Shown: positions 1 to 9,167 of the stretch, piece by piece | How the letters are laid out: the number at the start of each line of letters is the position of its first letter | How positions within the stretch are numbered: position 1 is the first letter of the stretch | The notes under the pieces: model-generated | The model's database searches: none | What the model saw: the letters and a program-made list of their open reading frames with translations, nothing else | Told to the model about the DNA's origin: nothing | NCBI GenBank assembly: GCA_024103385.1 | Contig: JAGFIT010000084.1 | Coordinates: 1 to 64,000 of the forward strand | DNA from: Vicingus serpentipes | Lineage (GTDB): Bacteria > Bacteroidota > Bacteroidia > Flavobacteriales_E > Vicingaceae | DNA: 64,000 nt | Reading direction: 5' to 3' | Made by a program: the position numbers and the translations under genes

Positions 1-1442
1 GTGGTTCCTGATACTCCAGTACCAGACCATGTTCCACCAGTGGTGCCTGTTTCCAAAGTAGTTAAATCAATGGTGTTAGCAGTAGCTAAACATAAGGTGT
101 CTGTAGGTCCTGTTAAAGTGGGGTCTACATCAGGACTTACAGTAATACTTACTGTATCTTTATCCAAACAACCAGCGGCATTTGTAACAGTAACTTCCTT
201 TTCAAATGTACCAGCAGTAGTTCCTGTAAAAACAGGGTTAAAGATGTTAGGATTATTTAGAAATGTAGCAGTGCTCCAGACATAAGAAGTACCTCCTGTA
301 GCCGTTAGTTGAGCTGTGCCATTAAAACAAATGGTATCATCACTACCTGCATTAGCAACAGGAAGGGGATTAACAACAATATCAGCAGTAGCGGAATCTT
401 TATCTCCATTAGTTGCAGTCACTACCACTTTATAGGTAGTGGTTATTACTGGATTATCTGTTTGATTATCAGTAGATGGATGTGTTGCTGTATTTCCTGT
501 AATACCTCCTCCAGTCCAAACAAAGGTATAACCTGGTGGACCAGATGCTGTAGCTGTTAATGTCCCTGTTTCTCCGACACATATAGTGTCTCCAACTAAA
601 GTAATAGATAGGTTAGGTGTAGGTATGCAATCAAAATAACTTCCACAAATCATATAAGTTGTTGCAGGTCCTACACTTCCGTTTTGGGTGCTAAAGCCTC
701 CTGAACGATATAAATCAAGATGCTCTGCTCCACTTCCAAAGATGCCGGTTGATGTATTTACTGCGGTATTACCTGCGTTCATAATAATAGACCCACAGCT
801 ACCATCTGTTGGGCCTATCATTACTCCTGAATTAAGAAAAGCTCCTCCTCCACCAAGACATAAGATAGAATTACTCCCCATCTTAAAGCCCATAGCAGAA
901 TGGTTGGTAAAATCCCCATTCATCAGCCATTTTCCGTTATTTTCTATTGTACCATTTGCTGTAGCATCAATAATTACACTTTTCCCAGCAGAAAATATAA
1001 CATCTTGATTATTTATGAAAACAGCTCCTCCCGATATAGTTAAATTTCCTAAAAAATTAATCGTGCCGCTATAATTATATACTGAATCACCTGTGCTTAA
1101 TAAAAAACCCGAACCCCATGAAAAAGTCAAATCTCCATAATTATCGATTCTTCCAGAATTAAACGTAATGTCACTCCTTAAGGTCCCATTATTACATACA
1201 GTACCTCCATTAAGAGTAAGATCTCCTGAATAATCTCCTGTTGATGTAATGCATAATTTCTGCCCAGCATTTACAGTGCAATTTGTGGAATTAGACCCTG
1301 TAACAGTCCATGTACATCCAGCAGCACATTGGGCATACAAAAAGTTACTAGAGAATATTAATGAGAGAGTAATAAAAAGTACTCGTATTATCTCTAAGTT
1401 AATTACTTTATTTTTAAAAAAAGAGGTTATCATGGATTTCAT
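1..1442 (-). CDS. Large secreted surface adhesin, N-terminal part (C-terminus beyond left edge)
   Basis: The reverse strand is open from an ATG at 1442 to the window edge (about 480 codons, no stop). A second in-frame ATG lies at 1433. The N-terminus is a signal peptide (Lys-rich start, hydrophobic stretch, cut near LYAQ). Next comes a Cys-rich stretch (QCAAGCTW) and a KLCIT motif, then a Gly/Asn-rich beta-helix-like region in which 'NNGTL', 'NYGDLTF' and 'NNGKW' recur. From about residue 290 there are immunoglobulin/SprB-like modules beginning LVGDTICVGETG and ending DIVVNPLP. One of these is very close to the module at 12210-12460 in the 1892-residue adhesin. The Cys-rich/LCIT start is shared with the proteins at 20027 and 21613. 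A cell-surface adhesin exported by T9SS is inferred, because the sorting domain itself is outside the window. It is divergent from the frameshifted EKRYF-family gene at 1768. Confidence 0.85.
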   Translation of the reverse strand, partial: MKSMITSFFKNKVINLEIIRVLFITLSLIFSSNFLYAQCAAGCTWTVTGSNSTNCTVNAGQKLCITSTGDYSGDLTLNGGTVCNNGTLRSDITFNSGRIDNYGDLTFSWGSGFLLSTGDSVYNYSGTINFLGNLTISGGAVFINNQDVIFSAGKSVIIDATANGTIENNGKWLMNGDFTNHSAMGFKMGSNSILCLGGGGAFLNSGVMIGPTDGSCGSIIMNAGNTAVNTSTGIFGSGAEHLDLYRSGGFSTQNGSVGPATTYMICGSYFDCIPTPNLSITLVGDTICVGETGTLTATASGPPGYTFVWTGGGITGNTATHPSTDNQTDNPVITTTYKVVVTATNGDKDSATADIVVNPLPVANAGSDDTICFNGTAQLTATGGTSYVWSTATFLNNPNIFNPVFTGTTAGTFEKEVTVTNAAGCLDKDTVSITVSPDVDPTLTGPTDTLCLATANTIDLTTLETGTTGGTWSGTGVSGT

Positions 1443-1767
1443 TTTTAGTATTTTTTTGGCTAAGATCTCTAGTTTTCAATTAATTTGATAGATCATTTTT
1501 CATTGTTATCTTTTGTGATATTTATCTGTTTTATTTTTTTATAATTTGATCATGTCCAGTGTTTTTATTTTTCAATAAATTAATACAACAGAACATTATC
1601 CAATCCCTACTTCAAAAAAATAAAAGACAACCGTACAGTTTTCTAAAGTTAAAAACAATCACTTTAGCGAAAAAATAATATCTTAATTATAATTACATTT
1701 GCAGACATTTAACCATTAAAAAAAAAGTCCATTAAACCATTGTTTTACTGTGTTTTAAATAAAAATT
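1443..1767. other. Divergent intergenic region between adhesin and EKRYF-family gene
   Basis: These 325 AT-rich bases separate two divergent starts and should hold both promoters. On the plus strand a TACATTTG at 1694-1701 fits the Bacteroidota -7 box TAnnTTTG and would serve the gene at 1768. A clear TTG -33 element at the usual distance is not visible. I see no gene or RNA here. Confidence 0.45.
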
Positions 1768-3322
1768 ATGAGAAAAAGGAAATCACAAGAATATTTGTAT
1801 GAGTTTATCAGATTAATGACAAGAGATGAGAAAAGGTATTTTACTCAAACACTTAAAGAAGTTAATGGACGGAAAAATAATTTAAGACTGCGATTGTTTG
1901 ATTTGATAAACAACAACCTTATAGAAAGCAATGAAGAAATAGATAGTAAAATTACTTTTGCAAAAAATAAATCTAAGTTAAAACATCATTTATACAACCA
2001 GCTATTAGAAATAATCTCTAATTATTCATTAGAAAAAACTTTATACTCCAAATTAAGAATACAATTAAATAAAATAGATCTACTCTATAGCAGAGGGATG
2101 CATAGAGCAACATTAAAGTTAGTAAACGCAACCATAAAACAAGCAGAAAGTATTGAAGCCAATAAAATTTTAATGGAGTTGTTTGAATATAGAATCCGTT
2201 TATTACAATATCAAAACTCCAAACCAGAAGACTCGTACGACCTTTCTAAGAAAGCAAGAGAAGCTCTACAAAAAGTAATAGAAGAATTTGAAATCTTTAA
2301 ATTGCTCACAGACACTTTTGTTACTAAGAGAGTGCTTGGTGAAAAGAAAAATGAGAAAATATGATAATTATTTTATTCAGCTTCATGAAAAAGCTTCTCA
2401 AATAGAAGGGCAAGCCTCATCATTTAAAGCTAAATCCCAATTAAATAATCTAAATTCTTTATTCTACACATATTACGGAAATAATCTTGAAGCGTCCAAA
2501 TATTCACATAAATTATATTTATTGTTTGAAGAGCACCCTATCATAAAAAAATATAATGTTAATGGTTACAATTTAGCCATTAACAATTATGCAGTAAGTA
2601 AGCTCCACATGAATGATTTTGAAGGGGCAATTAAATTATTTAATCAACTAGATAGTAAAGAAGTTTCTAATTATGAAAAAATGTTGGTTTTCCAATATAA
2701 AGCTGGGAATCAACTATCAGCACATCTTGCCCTTGGCAATATTAATAGTATATCCACTTTCATTAAAGAAATTGAAGATGGTCTTCTTGTCTATGAAAAA
2801 TATCTTTCTGATTTATTTAAAGTGATTATTTTAACTAATTTGTCAGAATATTATTTCTGGGCAAAAAACTATAGAAAAGCTAAACGATACACTAGCAATT
2901 TGCTTAACGAAGCATATTCAGAAATAAGAAAAGACATTATTCGATTTATGTATACTTTTAATTTAATTATTTCTTTCGAATCAGGAGATTATGATCATTT
3001 AAATTATTTACTCCGCTCATATCAATTAAACAGTAAATTGAAAAATAAAAACATTCTAGAACGTTGGATAGAAAGTTTTATAGAAGAAGCTCTAAAAACG
3101 ACAAAGTTAACCGCTTCTTTTTATGTTAATAAAGAGTTGGAACTTTTGAATTTTGCCTTAAAGACAGAATCATTAAAAGAAGGTTTTGACTTAAAAAAAT
3201 TTAACTTTTTAATATGGATAAGGATGAAAACGGACACAAAATCACTTAAAGAAATACGATACGAGTTTAATACTAAAGATCTGACAGGCTATGCAAAAGA
3301 TAGAGCAAAACAATTGTCCTGA
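1768..3322 (+). pseudogene. EKRYF-family helical-repeat protein, copy A, split by a +1 frameshift
   Basis: Two overlapping frames (1768-2364 and an upstream-open frame to 3322) together match the intact 516-residue protein at 16180-17730 from end to end. The first frame carries the N-terminal signature LYEFIRLMTRDEKRYF and helical segments. The second carries the homologous C-terminal half (for example NGYNLAINNYAVSKLHMNDF). The alignment switches frame at the A-run 2347-2351, so one extra A explains the break. The predicted protein is soluble, almost wholly alpha-helical, without signal peptide, and TPR-like in spacing. The function is unknown. It is divergent from the partial adhesin gene at 1442. 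It could be a pseudogene, a homopolymer sequencing error, or, less likely, programmed frameshifting. Homology to the intact paralogue is clear; the cause of the break is not. Confidence 0.8.
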
Positions 3323-3757
3323 TTCTTATTATTAATTATCAAAACTTTTTTACTTCTACTAGATTACATTATGGCATAAAACTAACTTCTTCATTTTGCT
3401 ATATAACTTACTGTTCAGCATGTTAATTATTGACCAATCTAAGTAAATGTAATTTTAAATACATTTTATTTTCGCAACAAGCTCATGCTATTCCCTTCTA
3501 CAGTACATTTATTAATGACTATTATCGCCCTTTTCACTACTAATAAATATACTTTAAAAAAAATTTAATCAATTAGAATTACGAATAGACCAGTAGAGTC
3601 TCTCTACAATAAAGTTACACTAAGTATTTCTTAAAGGCTATAATTCATTAGTAGTCTTATTAATTATTTGCAAATGTAATTATATAGGTAATTTTATTTT
3701 TTAAGCAAAATGATCATGATTAACTTTAAAAAATATAACCTCCTAATATAATTAAAA
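3323..3757. other. AT-rich intergenic region, 435 bp
   Basis: No convincing ORF, RNA or repeat is seen. The region carries the end of the frameshifted EKRYF gene and the upstream region of the beta-helix gene. A CAAATGTA near 3670 is the reverse-strand form of the Bacteroidota -7 box, but no minus-strand gene follows it, so I attach no function. Confidence 0.4.
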
Positions 3758-6700
3758 ATGAAAACGAAAAATCAATTTTTAACAATTTTAGCCTTATTTT
3801 TTAACACCATGGCTATTGGTGCCAATTATTATTTTTCAGCTACTAGCGGGAATGATTCTAGAACACCTTCTCAAGCACAAAACCCATCAACACCTTGGAA
3901 AAGTATTAACAAGTTAAACTCGATAATGAATACCCTTCAATCAGGTGATCAGGTGCTATTTAAAAGAGGGGAGGTGTTTACAGGACAAATAACTATTACT
4001 GTTTCGGGAAGTAATGGAGCACCTATTATTTTTGGAGCATATGGCACAGGAGATAAGCCTGTTATAAATGCTGCTTCTGCTGTAACTAATTGGACTAATA
4101 TTGGAGGCAATATTTGGCAAGGAGACTTTGCTATAGGAGGAGCTTCTGTTACTGGTGTTTATTCAACATACCAAGAATTGCCTTTAGGTAGATGGCCAAA
4201 TTTAAGTGCTCCCAATAAAGGATATGCCAATATCGATTCACATGGAGGAAATACTTCAATTACAAGTAGTCAATTATCAGGTGCCCCCACTTCGAATTGG
4301 ACAGGTGGAGAGGCTGTATATAGAGCCATGAGATGGGTAATTAATAAAACGCCAATAACTAGTCAAAGTGGAAATAGAATTAATATAAATGCAAATGCTT
4401 CTTATGGCCCTCAGGATGATTGGGGGTTTTTCATTCAATCACACCCTGCTACTCTTGACCAAGTTGGAGAATGGTATTATAATTCATCAAGTAAAAAAAT
4501 CCAACTATTTTCGTTAAGTACTCCTAATAACGTAACAGCTACAGCATATTCATCTTGTATTGATATTTCTAATGAGAATTATATTACTATAGATAATTTA
4601 ACACTACATGGAAGTATAGACAATAATCTTTTTACTAATCAAAGTTCTAATATTACACTTAAAAACTCAAAAAGTATAAATGCTGGAACAAATTCTATAT
4701 GGATTCAAGATAGCGACAAGATTAACATTCTTTACGATAGTATTATTAATACACACAATAATGGAATAACTTTTCAAACTACAGACAATATTGTTTGTAA
4801 TAATAATTATATAAAAAGAATGGGAGTAATTCCTGGGTTAGGAAAATCTGGAGATGGAAATTACGAAGCTATATCCTTACTTGGTTATGGCGGGGGACCA
4901 AGTCTTAATGCTACAATACAAGATAATGTATTAGATAGTTTAGGATATTTAGGAATTGGATTTTATGGCTATAGTAATGTTCTTGTACAAAATAATTTCA
5001 TTACTCATTTTGTACTTACATTAGATGATGGGGGAGGCATATATACATACACAGGGAATAGCTCAAGAACTTTTGTAAACCGCAAGATAATAGACAACAT
5101 TGTTCTTAATGCAGAGGGAGCTCCAGAAGGTACCGATGATCCTAATTACATTCCTGCAGAAGGAATTTATTTAGACGATAATGCAGCTGATGTGAAAGTA
5201 ACAGGAAATTCAATAGCAAATTGTGGAAGTACGGGTATTTTTTTACATAATGCAAAGGATATAGACTTAAAAAAGAATACGGTATACAATGCAACCAAAA
5301 AACAGCTTTCATTAGCACATGACACCTATGGAAATGCTATTACTAACTGTAATATAACAGGAAATATTTTCTTCTCAAAAACAAATAATCAATTAGTATC
5401 AAGAATTAGTTCGATTGCTAATGATTTAAATACTACAGGCATATTTGATAGTAATTATTATTGCAGGCCTTTTGACGATAATTTAATTATTACTACTTCC
5501 CAAGCTAGTTCATCTGATATATACTCTCTTGAAAGTTGGCAGACTGCTCTCGGGCAAGATCAATACTCTAAAAAAACACCTATACAATACAGCCCATTCT
5601 CTGTAAATAATCTAATTGGTGCTAATAAATTCAATAATGGTGATGGAACATTTGAGAATAATATGAATGGATTGTATTGTTGGTCTCCTGGTGGTGGTTG
5701 TGGAACAAGCCAACAATCAGGGAAATTAGATGGAAAAGCGTTGGCTTTTTATCCAAATCAAACAGACCTTACTATACTAGTTATGGAGGTTGGCCAAGTA
5801 AGTGCTTCTAAACGATATATTCTAAAATTCAGCTCAAAAACTAATACCCCAAACAAAAATATGGAGATATATTTAAGATATAGTAATACTCCTTTTTCTA
5901 AAATTTCTACAACAAGTTACTCATTATTAGACACTAATCGTGTAGAATATGAGATTTTAATCGAGCCACAAGTAAACGAAAATAATGCTAGTATAACATT
6001 TGAAATGAATCCTCCAATTGATTCTGTTTGGTTTGATAATATAGAGTTTTATGAAGCCAATATTACTATGGCTAATCCAGATGATTCTATTCGTTTTGAA
6101 TACAATGCCACTCATACACCTTTAAATGTTTCACTTTCACCATACACTTATATAGATGTGGAAGAGAATGTATATTCTGGTAGCGTCACTTTACAACCAT
6201 TTACTTCAATCATCTTGCTAAGAACAAATACTGGAACTTCTTGTACTACTCCTTCTACTCCATCAGTGGGAACTATCACCCATCCTGATTGTTCAACCCC
6301 TACAGGTAGTGTTGTATTAACAGGGTTACCTTCTTCTGGATCTTGGACTTTAACTAGAACTCCTGGTGGCACAACAACTAATGGCTCAGGTACTAGTAAA
6401 ACTATCTCAGGGCTTGCTGCTGGTACTTACTCTTATACGGTTACTAATGCTGGAGGTTGCACTTCATCAGCTTCGTCTAATGTGGTAATTAACTCACAAC
6501 CGTCTACTCCGACAACACCTGTTATTAATCAAAATGGAAATGTACTGACTTCAAGTGCTTTAACTGGTAATCAATGGTACTTGAACAGCAACCCAATTTC
6601 AGGAGCTATCAACAACACATATACAGCAACAGTTAATGGAACGTACACAGTAATTGTAACTGTTAGCGGTTGTTCTTCCAATGTATCTTTACCACTGACT

Positions 6701-6979
6701 GTCACAACTGTAGGTATTGATAGATTGATCGCTGAAACCTTTGTTTCTATTTATCCTAATCCATTTAAAGCAACATTTACTATAGAGGTTTTAGGCGAAT
6801 ATGAGTATCAAAATATGCAGGTAAAACTTTATGATGTAACGGGAAAAGAAGTAAGGTCAGTAGTCATTAATAACAAGAAAACAACTGTAGAAAGAGGAAA
6901 TCTAAGTGATGGAGTGTATTTTTATACGATTAACTCCAAAGCTAACATTATTCTTAAGGGAAAATTAATTGTCAAATAG
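3758..6979 (+). CDS. Secreted right-handed beta-helix protein with T9SS type A sorting domain
   Basis: The 1073-residue protein has a signal peptide (residues 1 to about 22). The start of the mature region (YYFSATSGNDSRTPSQAQNP, then PWKSINKLN and GDQVLFKRGE) is typical of Bacteroidota parallel beta-helix (pectate-lyase-like) proteins. Residues about 260-560 contain short beta-helix coils rich in 'N.I', 'NNNYI' and 'DNVLDS'. Residues about 610-790 resemble a carbohydrate-binding-like beta-sandwich. Residues about 825-990 hold two Ser/Thr/Gly-rich Ig-like modules. The last 80 residues form the type A sorting domain (SIYPNPFKATFTIEV ... LYDVTGKEV ... LSDGVYFYTI). A polysaccharide lyase or a surface-bound glycan-binding role is possible, but no catalytic set could be assigned. 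It is a single-gene unit with long non-coding flanks. Confidence 0.85.
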   Translation: MKTKNQFLTILALFFNTMAIGANYYFSATSGNDSRTPSQAQNPSTPWKSINKLNSIMNTLQSGDQVLFKRGEVFTGQITITVSGSNGAPIIFGAYGTGDKPVINAASAVTNWTNIGGNIWQGDFAIGGASVTGVYSTYQELPLGRWPNLSAPNKGYANIDSHGGNTSITSSQLSGAPTSNWTGGEAVYRAMRWVINKTPITSQSGNRININANASYGPQDDWGFFIQSHPATLDQVGEWYYNSSSKKIQLFSLSTPNNVTATAYSSCIDISNENYITIDNLTLHGSIDNNLFTNQSSNITLKNSKSINAGTNSIWIQDSDKINILYDSIINTHNNGITFQTTDNIVCNNNYIKRMGVIPGLGKSGDGNYEAISLLGYGGGPSLNATIQDNVLDSLGYLGIGFYGYSNVLVQNNFITHFVLTLDDGGGIYTYTGNSSRTFVNRKIIDNIVLNAEGAPEGTDDPNYIPAEGIYLDDNAADVKVTGNSIANCGSTGIFLHNAKDIDLKKNTVYNATKKQLSLAHDTYGNAITNCNITGNIFFSKTNNQLVSRISSIANDLNTTGIFDSNYYCRPFDDNLIITTSQASSSDIYSLESWQTALGQDQYSKKTPIQYSPFSVNNLIGANKFNNGDGTFENNMNGLYCWSPGGGCGTSQQSGKLDGKALAFYPNQTDLTILVMEVGQVSASKRYILKFSSKTNTPNKNMEIYLRYSNTPFSKISTTSYSLLDTNRVEYEILIEPQVNENNASITFEMNPPIDSVWFDNIEFYEANITMANPDDSIRFEYNATHTPLNVSLSPYTYIDVEENVYSGSVTLQPFTSIILLRTNTGTSCTTPSTPSVGTITHPDCSTPTGSVVLTGLPSSGSWTLTRTPGGTTTNGSGTSKTISGLAAGTYSYTVTNAGGCTSSASSNVVINSQPSTPTTPVINQNGNVLTSSALTGNQWYLNSNPISGAINNTYTATVNGTYTVIVTVSGCSSNVSLPLTVTTVGIDRLIAETFVSIYPNPFKATFTIEVLGEYEYQNMQVKLYDVTGKEVRSVVINNKKTTVERGNLSDGVYFYTINSKANIILKGKLIVK

Positions 6980-7050
6980 AATAGATAAATAACTAATCTT
7001 TTTTAAATTAATACGAATTCGATATAAAAATTTTAAAAGTAAAAATGCCC

Positions 7051-7106
7051 GCTCGAGTGAAGTTCTTTCCCGACAGCTATCGGGAGAGTTTTGTATCGAG
7101 AACGGA
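7051..7106 (-). repeat. Dispersed repeat, copy 1, with CCCGA-stem palindrome
   Basis: On the reverse strand this reads GTTCTCGATACA, a short spacer, an imperfect palindrome (CCCGATAGCTGTCGGG, 7069-7084), then CTTCACTCGA. The outer words reappear in the same order at 18151-18196. A CCCGATAG..ATC word also occurs at 54088. This fits a small non-coding interspersed repeat of the host chromosome; it lies in the spacer after the beta-helix gene. Confidence 0.55.
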
Positions 7107-7190
7107 CAAATGGTTTTCTCCCCAAAATTCACGTTAGATGCAATTTTATGGTAAAAGTTGGGTCGTTAATTCCAACATTAAAACTGTTCT

Positions 7191-7499
7191 TTAATTATTT
7201 TTAGCATCGTCAATTCCTAAATCTTTTAATATCAAGGTGTCATTTTGTTTTAGTCTTGCTATTTTCTTAGTAATGCCATTGTGCTCAGGGTATATATTTT
7301 TATTAAAAATTCTAAAAAGTTATCTGTTGATAGTAGAGGTAAACGTAAATACCCTTAATTCATTTTTCATTTCCAGAATATTCAACGCAAGATCTACTGC
7401 TTGCTCCGTAGCATAATCAATACTCGCTGGTTTTTCTGTTTTTATACATACTGCATTATGTGTAGCTTTATTAACAGAGGTAATTTTTACTATTTTCAT
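7191..7499 (-). pseudogene. Decayed FAD-binding oxidoreductase (flavodoxin/ferredoxin reductase-like) fragment
   Basis: The reverse strand from the ATG at 7499 reads MKIVKITSVNKATHNAVCIK, then KPASIDYA, AVDLALN, NELRVFTFTS and a stop. This is the usual start of bacterial flavodoxin-reductase-like proteins (FAD domain, with RxFTFTS as the flavin-binding stretch). Past the stop the homology continues: STDNFLEFLIKIY in a shifted frame, then back in the first frame PEHNGITKKIARLKQNDTLI and LKDLGIDDAKNN up to a TAA at 7191. So the gene has two compensating frameshifts, and it lacks the whole NAD(P)-binding half (family length about 220). It starts 4 bases after the sigma factor stop, so it was probably co-transcribed with it. 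Identification rests on recalled family patterns. Confidence 0.7.
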
Positions 7500-7503
7500 A
7501 ACT

Positions 7504-8175
7504 TTAAATACTTTTCATTACACTTTCAGTTATTCTGTCGCATCGGCTAAATCCAAACTCAAATACTTCTGCCTTGCTGGATAAACGATATAACGTTTCT
7601 TTTAAAATCTCTTTAGCACGGTGAAGCCTAATTTTCACATTGGCAAGACTAATGTTTAGGGCAATGGCAATTTCTTTTAAGCTCATCTCTTCCACTTCTT
7701 TCATTACATAAACCGTTTTATACTTTATATCCAATTGGTCAATGGCGTTTTCTAACAACTGTTTGGTTTCCTGCTGTGTCATTTTTTCTTGTGGGTTAGC
7801 TTGTTTTTGATCTGGAATTTCTAATACAGCATCATTATCTGTATTAAAGTTATAATCATTAATATGTAATATTTTACCTTTCTTTTTTAATACAGCTAAC
7901 GATTCGTTAATTCCTATACGCACAAGCCAGGTAGAAAACTGTGAATCTAAATTAAATTGATACAGTTTTGTGTAAGCTTTTATATAACTGTTTTGCATTA
8001 CATCTTCAATTTCTGCTTCTTCTTTTAGATAACTTCTTATTACCCGATACAGTTTTTGATTGTTACGTCTCACCAAAATCTCGTATAGTTCTTTTTCACC
8101 AGCCAGTATGCGTTTTATTACTAGGTCTTCTTTTATTTTATGATGATGAAAATCTTTGATGTCTAATGCTTCCAT
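7504..8175 (-). CDS. ECF-type RNA polymerase sigma factor
   Basis: The 223-residue protein has sigma region 2 (about 25-95: LYEILVRRNNQKLYRVIRSY, AEIEDVMQNSYIKAY, FSTWLVRIGINESL), a variable linker, and region 4 (about 145-195: YKTVYVMKEVEEMSLKEIA followed by the helix-turn-helix LNISLANVKIRLHRAKEILK). The tail (FEFGFSRCDRITESVM) is typical of a Bacteroidota sigma-70 subfamily. It would direct transcription of a small regulon. No anti-sigma gene is adjacent. It is divergent from the DoxX / PTPS / FolE genes, and a perfect 18-bp palindrome lies between the two. The gene downstream on the same strand is a decayed reductase. Sigma/pterin/photolyase neighbourhoods are known in this phylum, so a light or oxidative stress response is a reasonable guess, not a demonstrated role. 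Confidence 0.9.
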   Translation of the reverse strand: MEALDIKDFHHHKIKEDLVIKRILAGEKELYEILVRRNNQKLYRVIRSYLKEEAEIEDVMQNSYIKAYTKLYQFNLDSQFSTWLVRIGINESLAVLKKKGKILHINDYNFNTDNDAVLEIPDQKQANPQEKMTQQETKQLLENAIDQLDIKYKTVYVMKEVEEMSLKEIAIALNISLANVKIRLHRAKEILKETLYRLSSKAEVFEFGFSRCDRITESVMKSI

Positions 8176-8225
8176 AACTGTTTTATTGTTTTAGCTTTCT
8201 TATTAGATGGTTCATTTTTAAAAAA

Positions 8226-8243
8226 GATACAAAATTTTGTATC
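8226..8243. promoter_or_regulatory. Perfect 18-bp palindrome in divergent promoter region
   Basis: GATACAAAATTTTGTATC is perfectly self-complementary and lies between the sigma factor start (8175) and the DoxX start (8308). It could be an operator for a dimeric regulator of both directions. It is followed by a T-run on the plus strand and preceded by an A-run, so a bidirectional terminator-like hairpin is the alternative, although no gene reads into it from either side. Confidence 0.45.
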
Positions 8244-8307
8244 CTTTTTTTATTATGGTTATCAAATGGGTGTAAAAAGAAATATAAACCCCTTAAAATT
8301 AAAATTT

Positions 8308-8691
8308 ATGAATGCAAACGTAACACTGGTAAAAAATATATTAAAATATACTTTTGGGCTTGTTCCAATTGTAGCTGGATTAGATAAATTTACGAATATT
8401 TTAACCAATTGGAGTCAATATATATCAGAAGGTTTTGCTGGGATGCTTCCTTTTGATGCTGCTTCATTTATGATGGTAGTTGGTGTAATTGAAATTGTAG
8501 CTGGTATTTTAGTATTAACTAAAACTAAGATTGGAGCTTATGTTGTTTCAGCTTGGTTAGTAGCCATTGCCCTAACATTAATTTTTAGTTGGAGTTATGT
8601 AGATGTTGCCGTAAGAGATTTAGTAATGGCAATTGCTGCTTTTTCTTTAGCAAAATTAACGGAAACAACTAGTGATAAAGTAAGTCAGTAA
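8308..8691 (+). CDS. DoxX-like four-helix membrane protein
   Basis: I use the ATG at 8308 (MNANVTLVKNILKYTFGLVP) rather than the upstream in-frame ATG at 8266. The upstream one would add 14 residues unlike the family and lie closer to the palindrome. The 127-residue product has four hydrophobic segments and the DoxX-like features GLVPIVAGLDKF near the start and GVIEIVAGILVL in the second helix. Proteins of this group are small inner-membrane proteins, often linked to redox stress, with no agreed reaction. It begins a plus-strand run with the PTPS and FolE genes, 65 bases ahead of the PTPS start. A second DoxX protein is encoded at 34506. Confidence 0.8.
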   Translation: MNANVTLVKNILKYTFGLVPIVAGLDKFTNILTNWSQYISEGFAGMLPFDAASFMMVVGVIEIVAGILVLTKTKIGAYVVSAWLVAIALTLIFSWSYVDVAVRDLVMAIAAFSLAKLTETTSDKVSQ

Positions 8692-8756
8692 GACACCTTT
8701 TATGCTGCCATTTGCAACTATTTTTCTTGCAAGTGGCAGTTCAAATTATCAAATTT

Positions 8757-9167
8757 ATGAAAGCTTCCATTTACCGAGAAGAACATTTTAACTCAGCCCA
8801 TCGGTTACACAATCCTAAGTGGAGTGACAAAAAAAATAAAACTGTGTTTGGCAAATGTAACAACCCAAATTTTCATGGGCATAATTATAAATTATTGCTA
8901 AAACTAACAGGAAACATTGACGAAAACACGGGTTATGTTTATGATGCCAAAAAATTAAGTAAGCTTATAAAATCGGCCATTATAAATAAGTTAGACCATA
9001 AAAATTTAAACTTAGATGTAGTCGAATTTAAACACCTAAACCCTACCGCAGAAAATATTGCATGTGTAATATGGAATATTTTGAGAAAAGAAATAAACGA
9101 AAAATATCAATTAAAAATAACTTTATATGAAACAGAACGGAACTTTGTTGAATACCCAAGTACCTAA
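8757..9167 (+). CDS. 6-pyruvoyl-tetrahydropterin synthase / QueD family protein
   Basis: The protein has 136 residues from the ATG at 8757 (MKASIYREEHFNSAHRL). The longer frame from 8712 adds a hydrophobic stretch absent from the family. Zinc-ligand histidines are visible in FNSAHRLH and in NFHGHNY, the catalytic Cys lies in GKCNNPNFHGH, and LDHKNLN and PTAEN(I/A) are the conserved later motifs. The enzyme converts 7,8-dihydroneopterin triphosphate to a 6-pyruvoyl or 6-carboxy pterin. It overlaps the FolE frame by 41 bases, so the two are probably translated together. FolE supplies its substrate. Whether the product enters queuosine synthesis or a tetrahydrobiopterin-type cofactor cannot be told; the absence of queC/queE nearby and the sigma context favour a dedicated pterin. 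Confidence 0.88.
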   Translation: MKASIYREEHFNSAHRLHNPKWSDKKNKTVFGKCNNPNFHGHNYKLLLKLTGNIDENTGYVYDAKKLSKLIKSAIINKLDHKNLNLDVVEFKHLNPTAENIACVIWNILRKEINEKYQLKITLYETERNFVEYPST

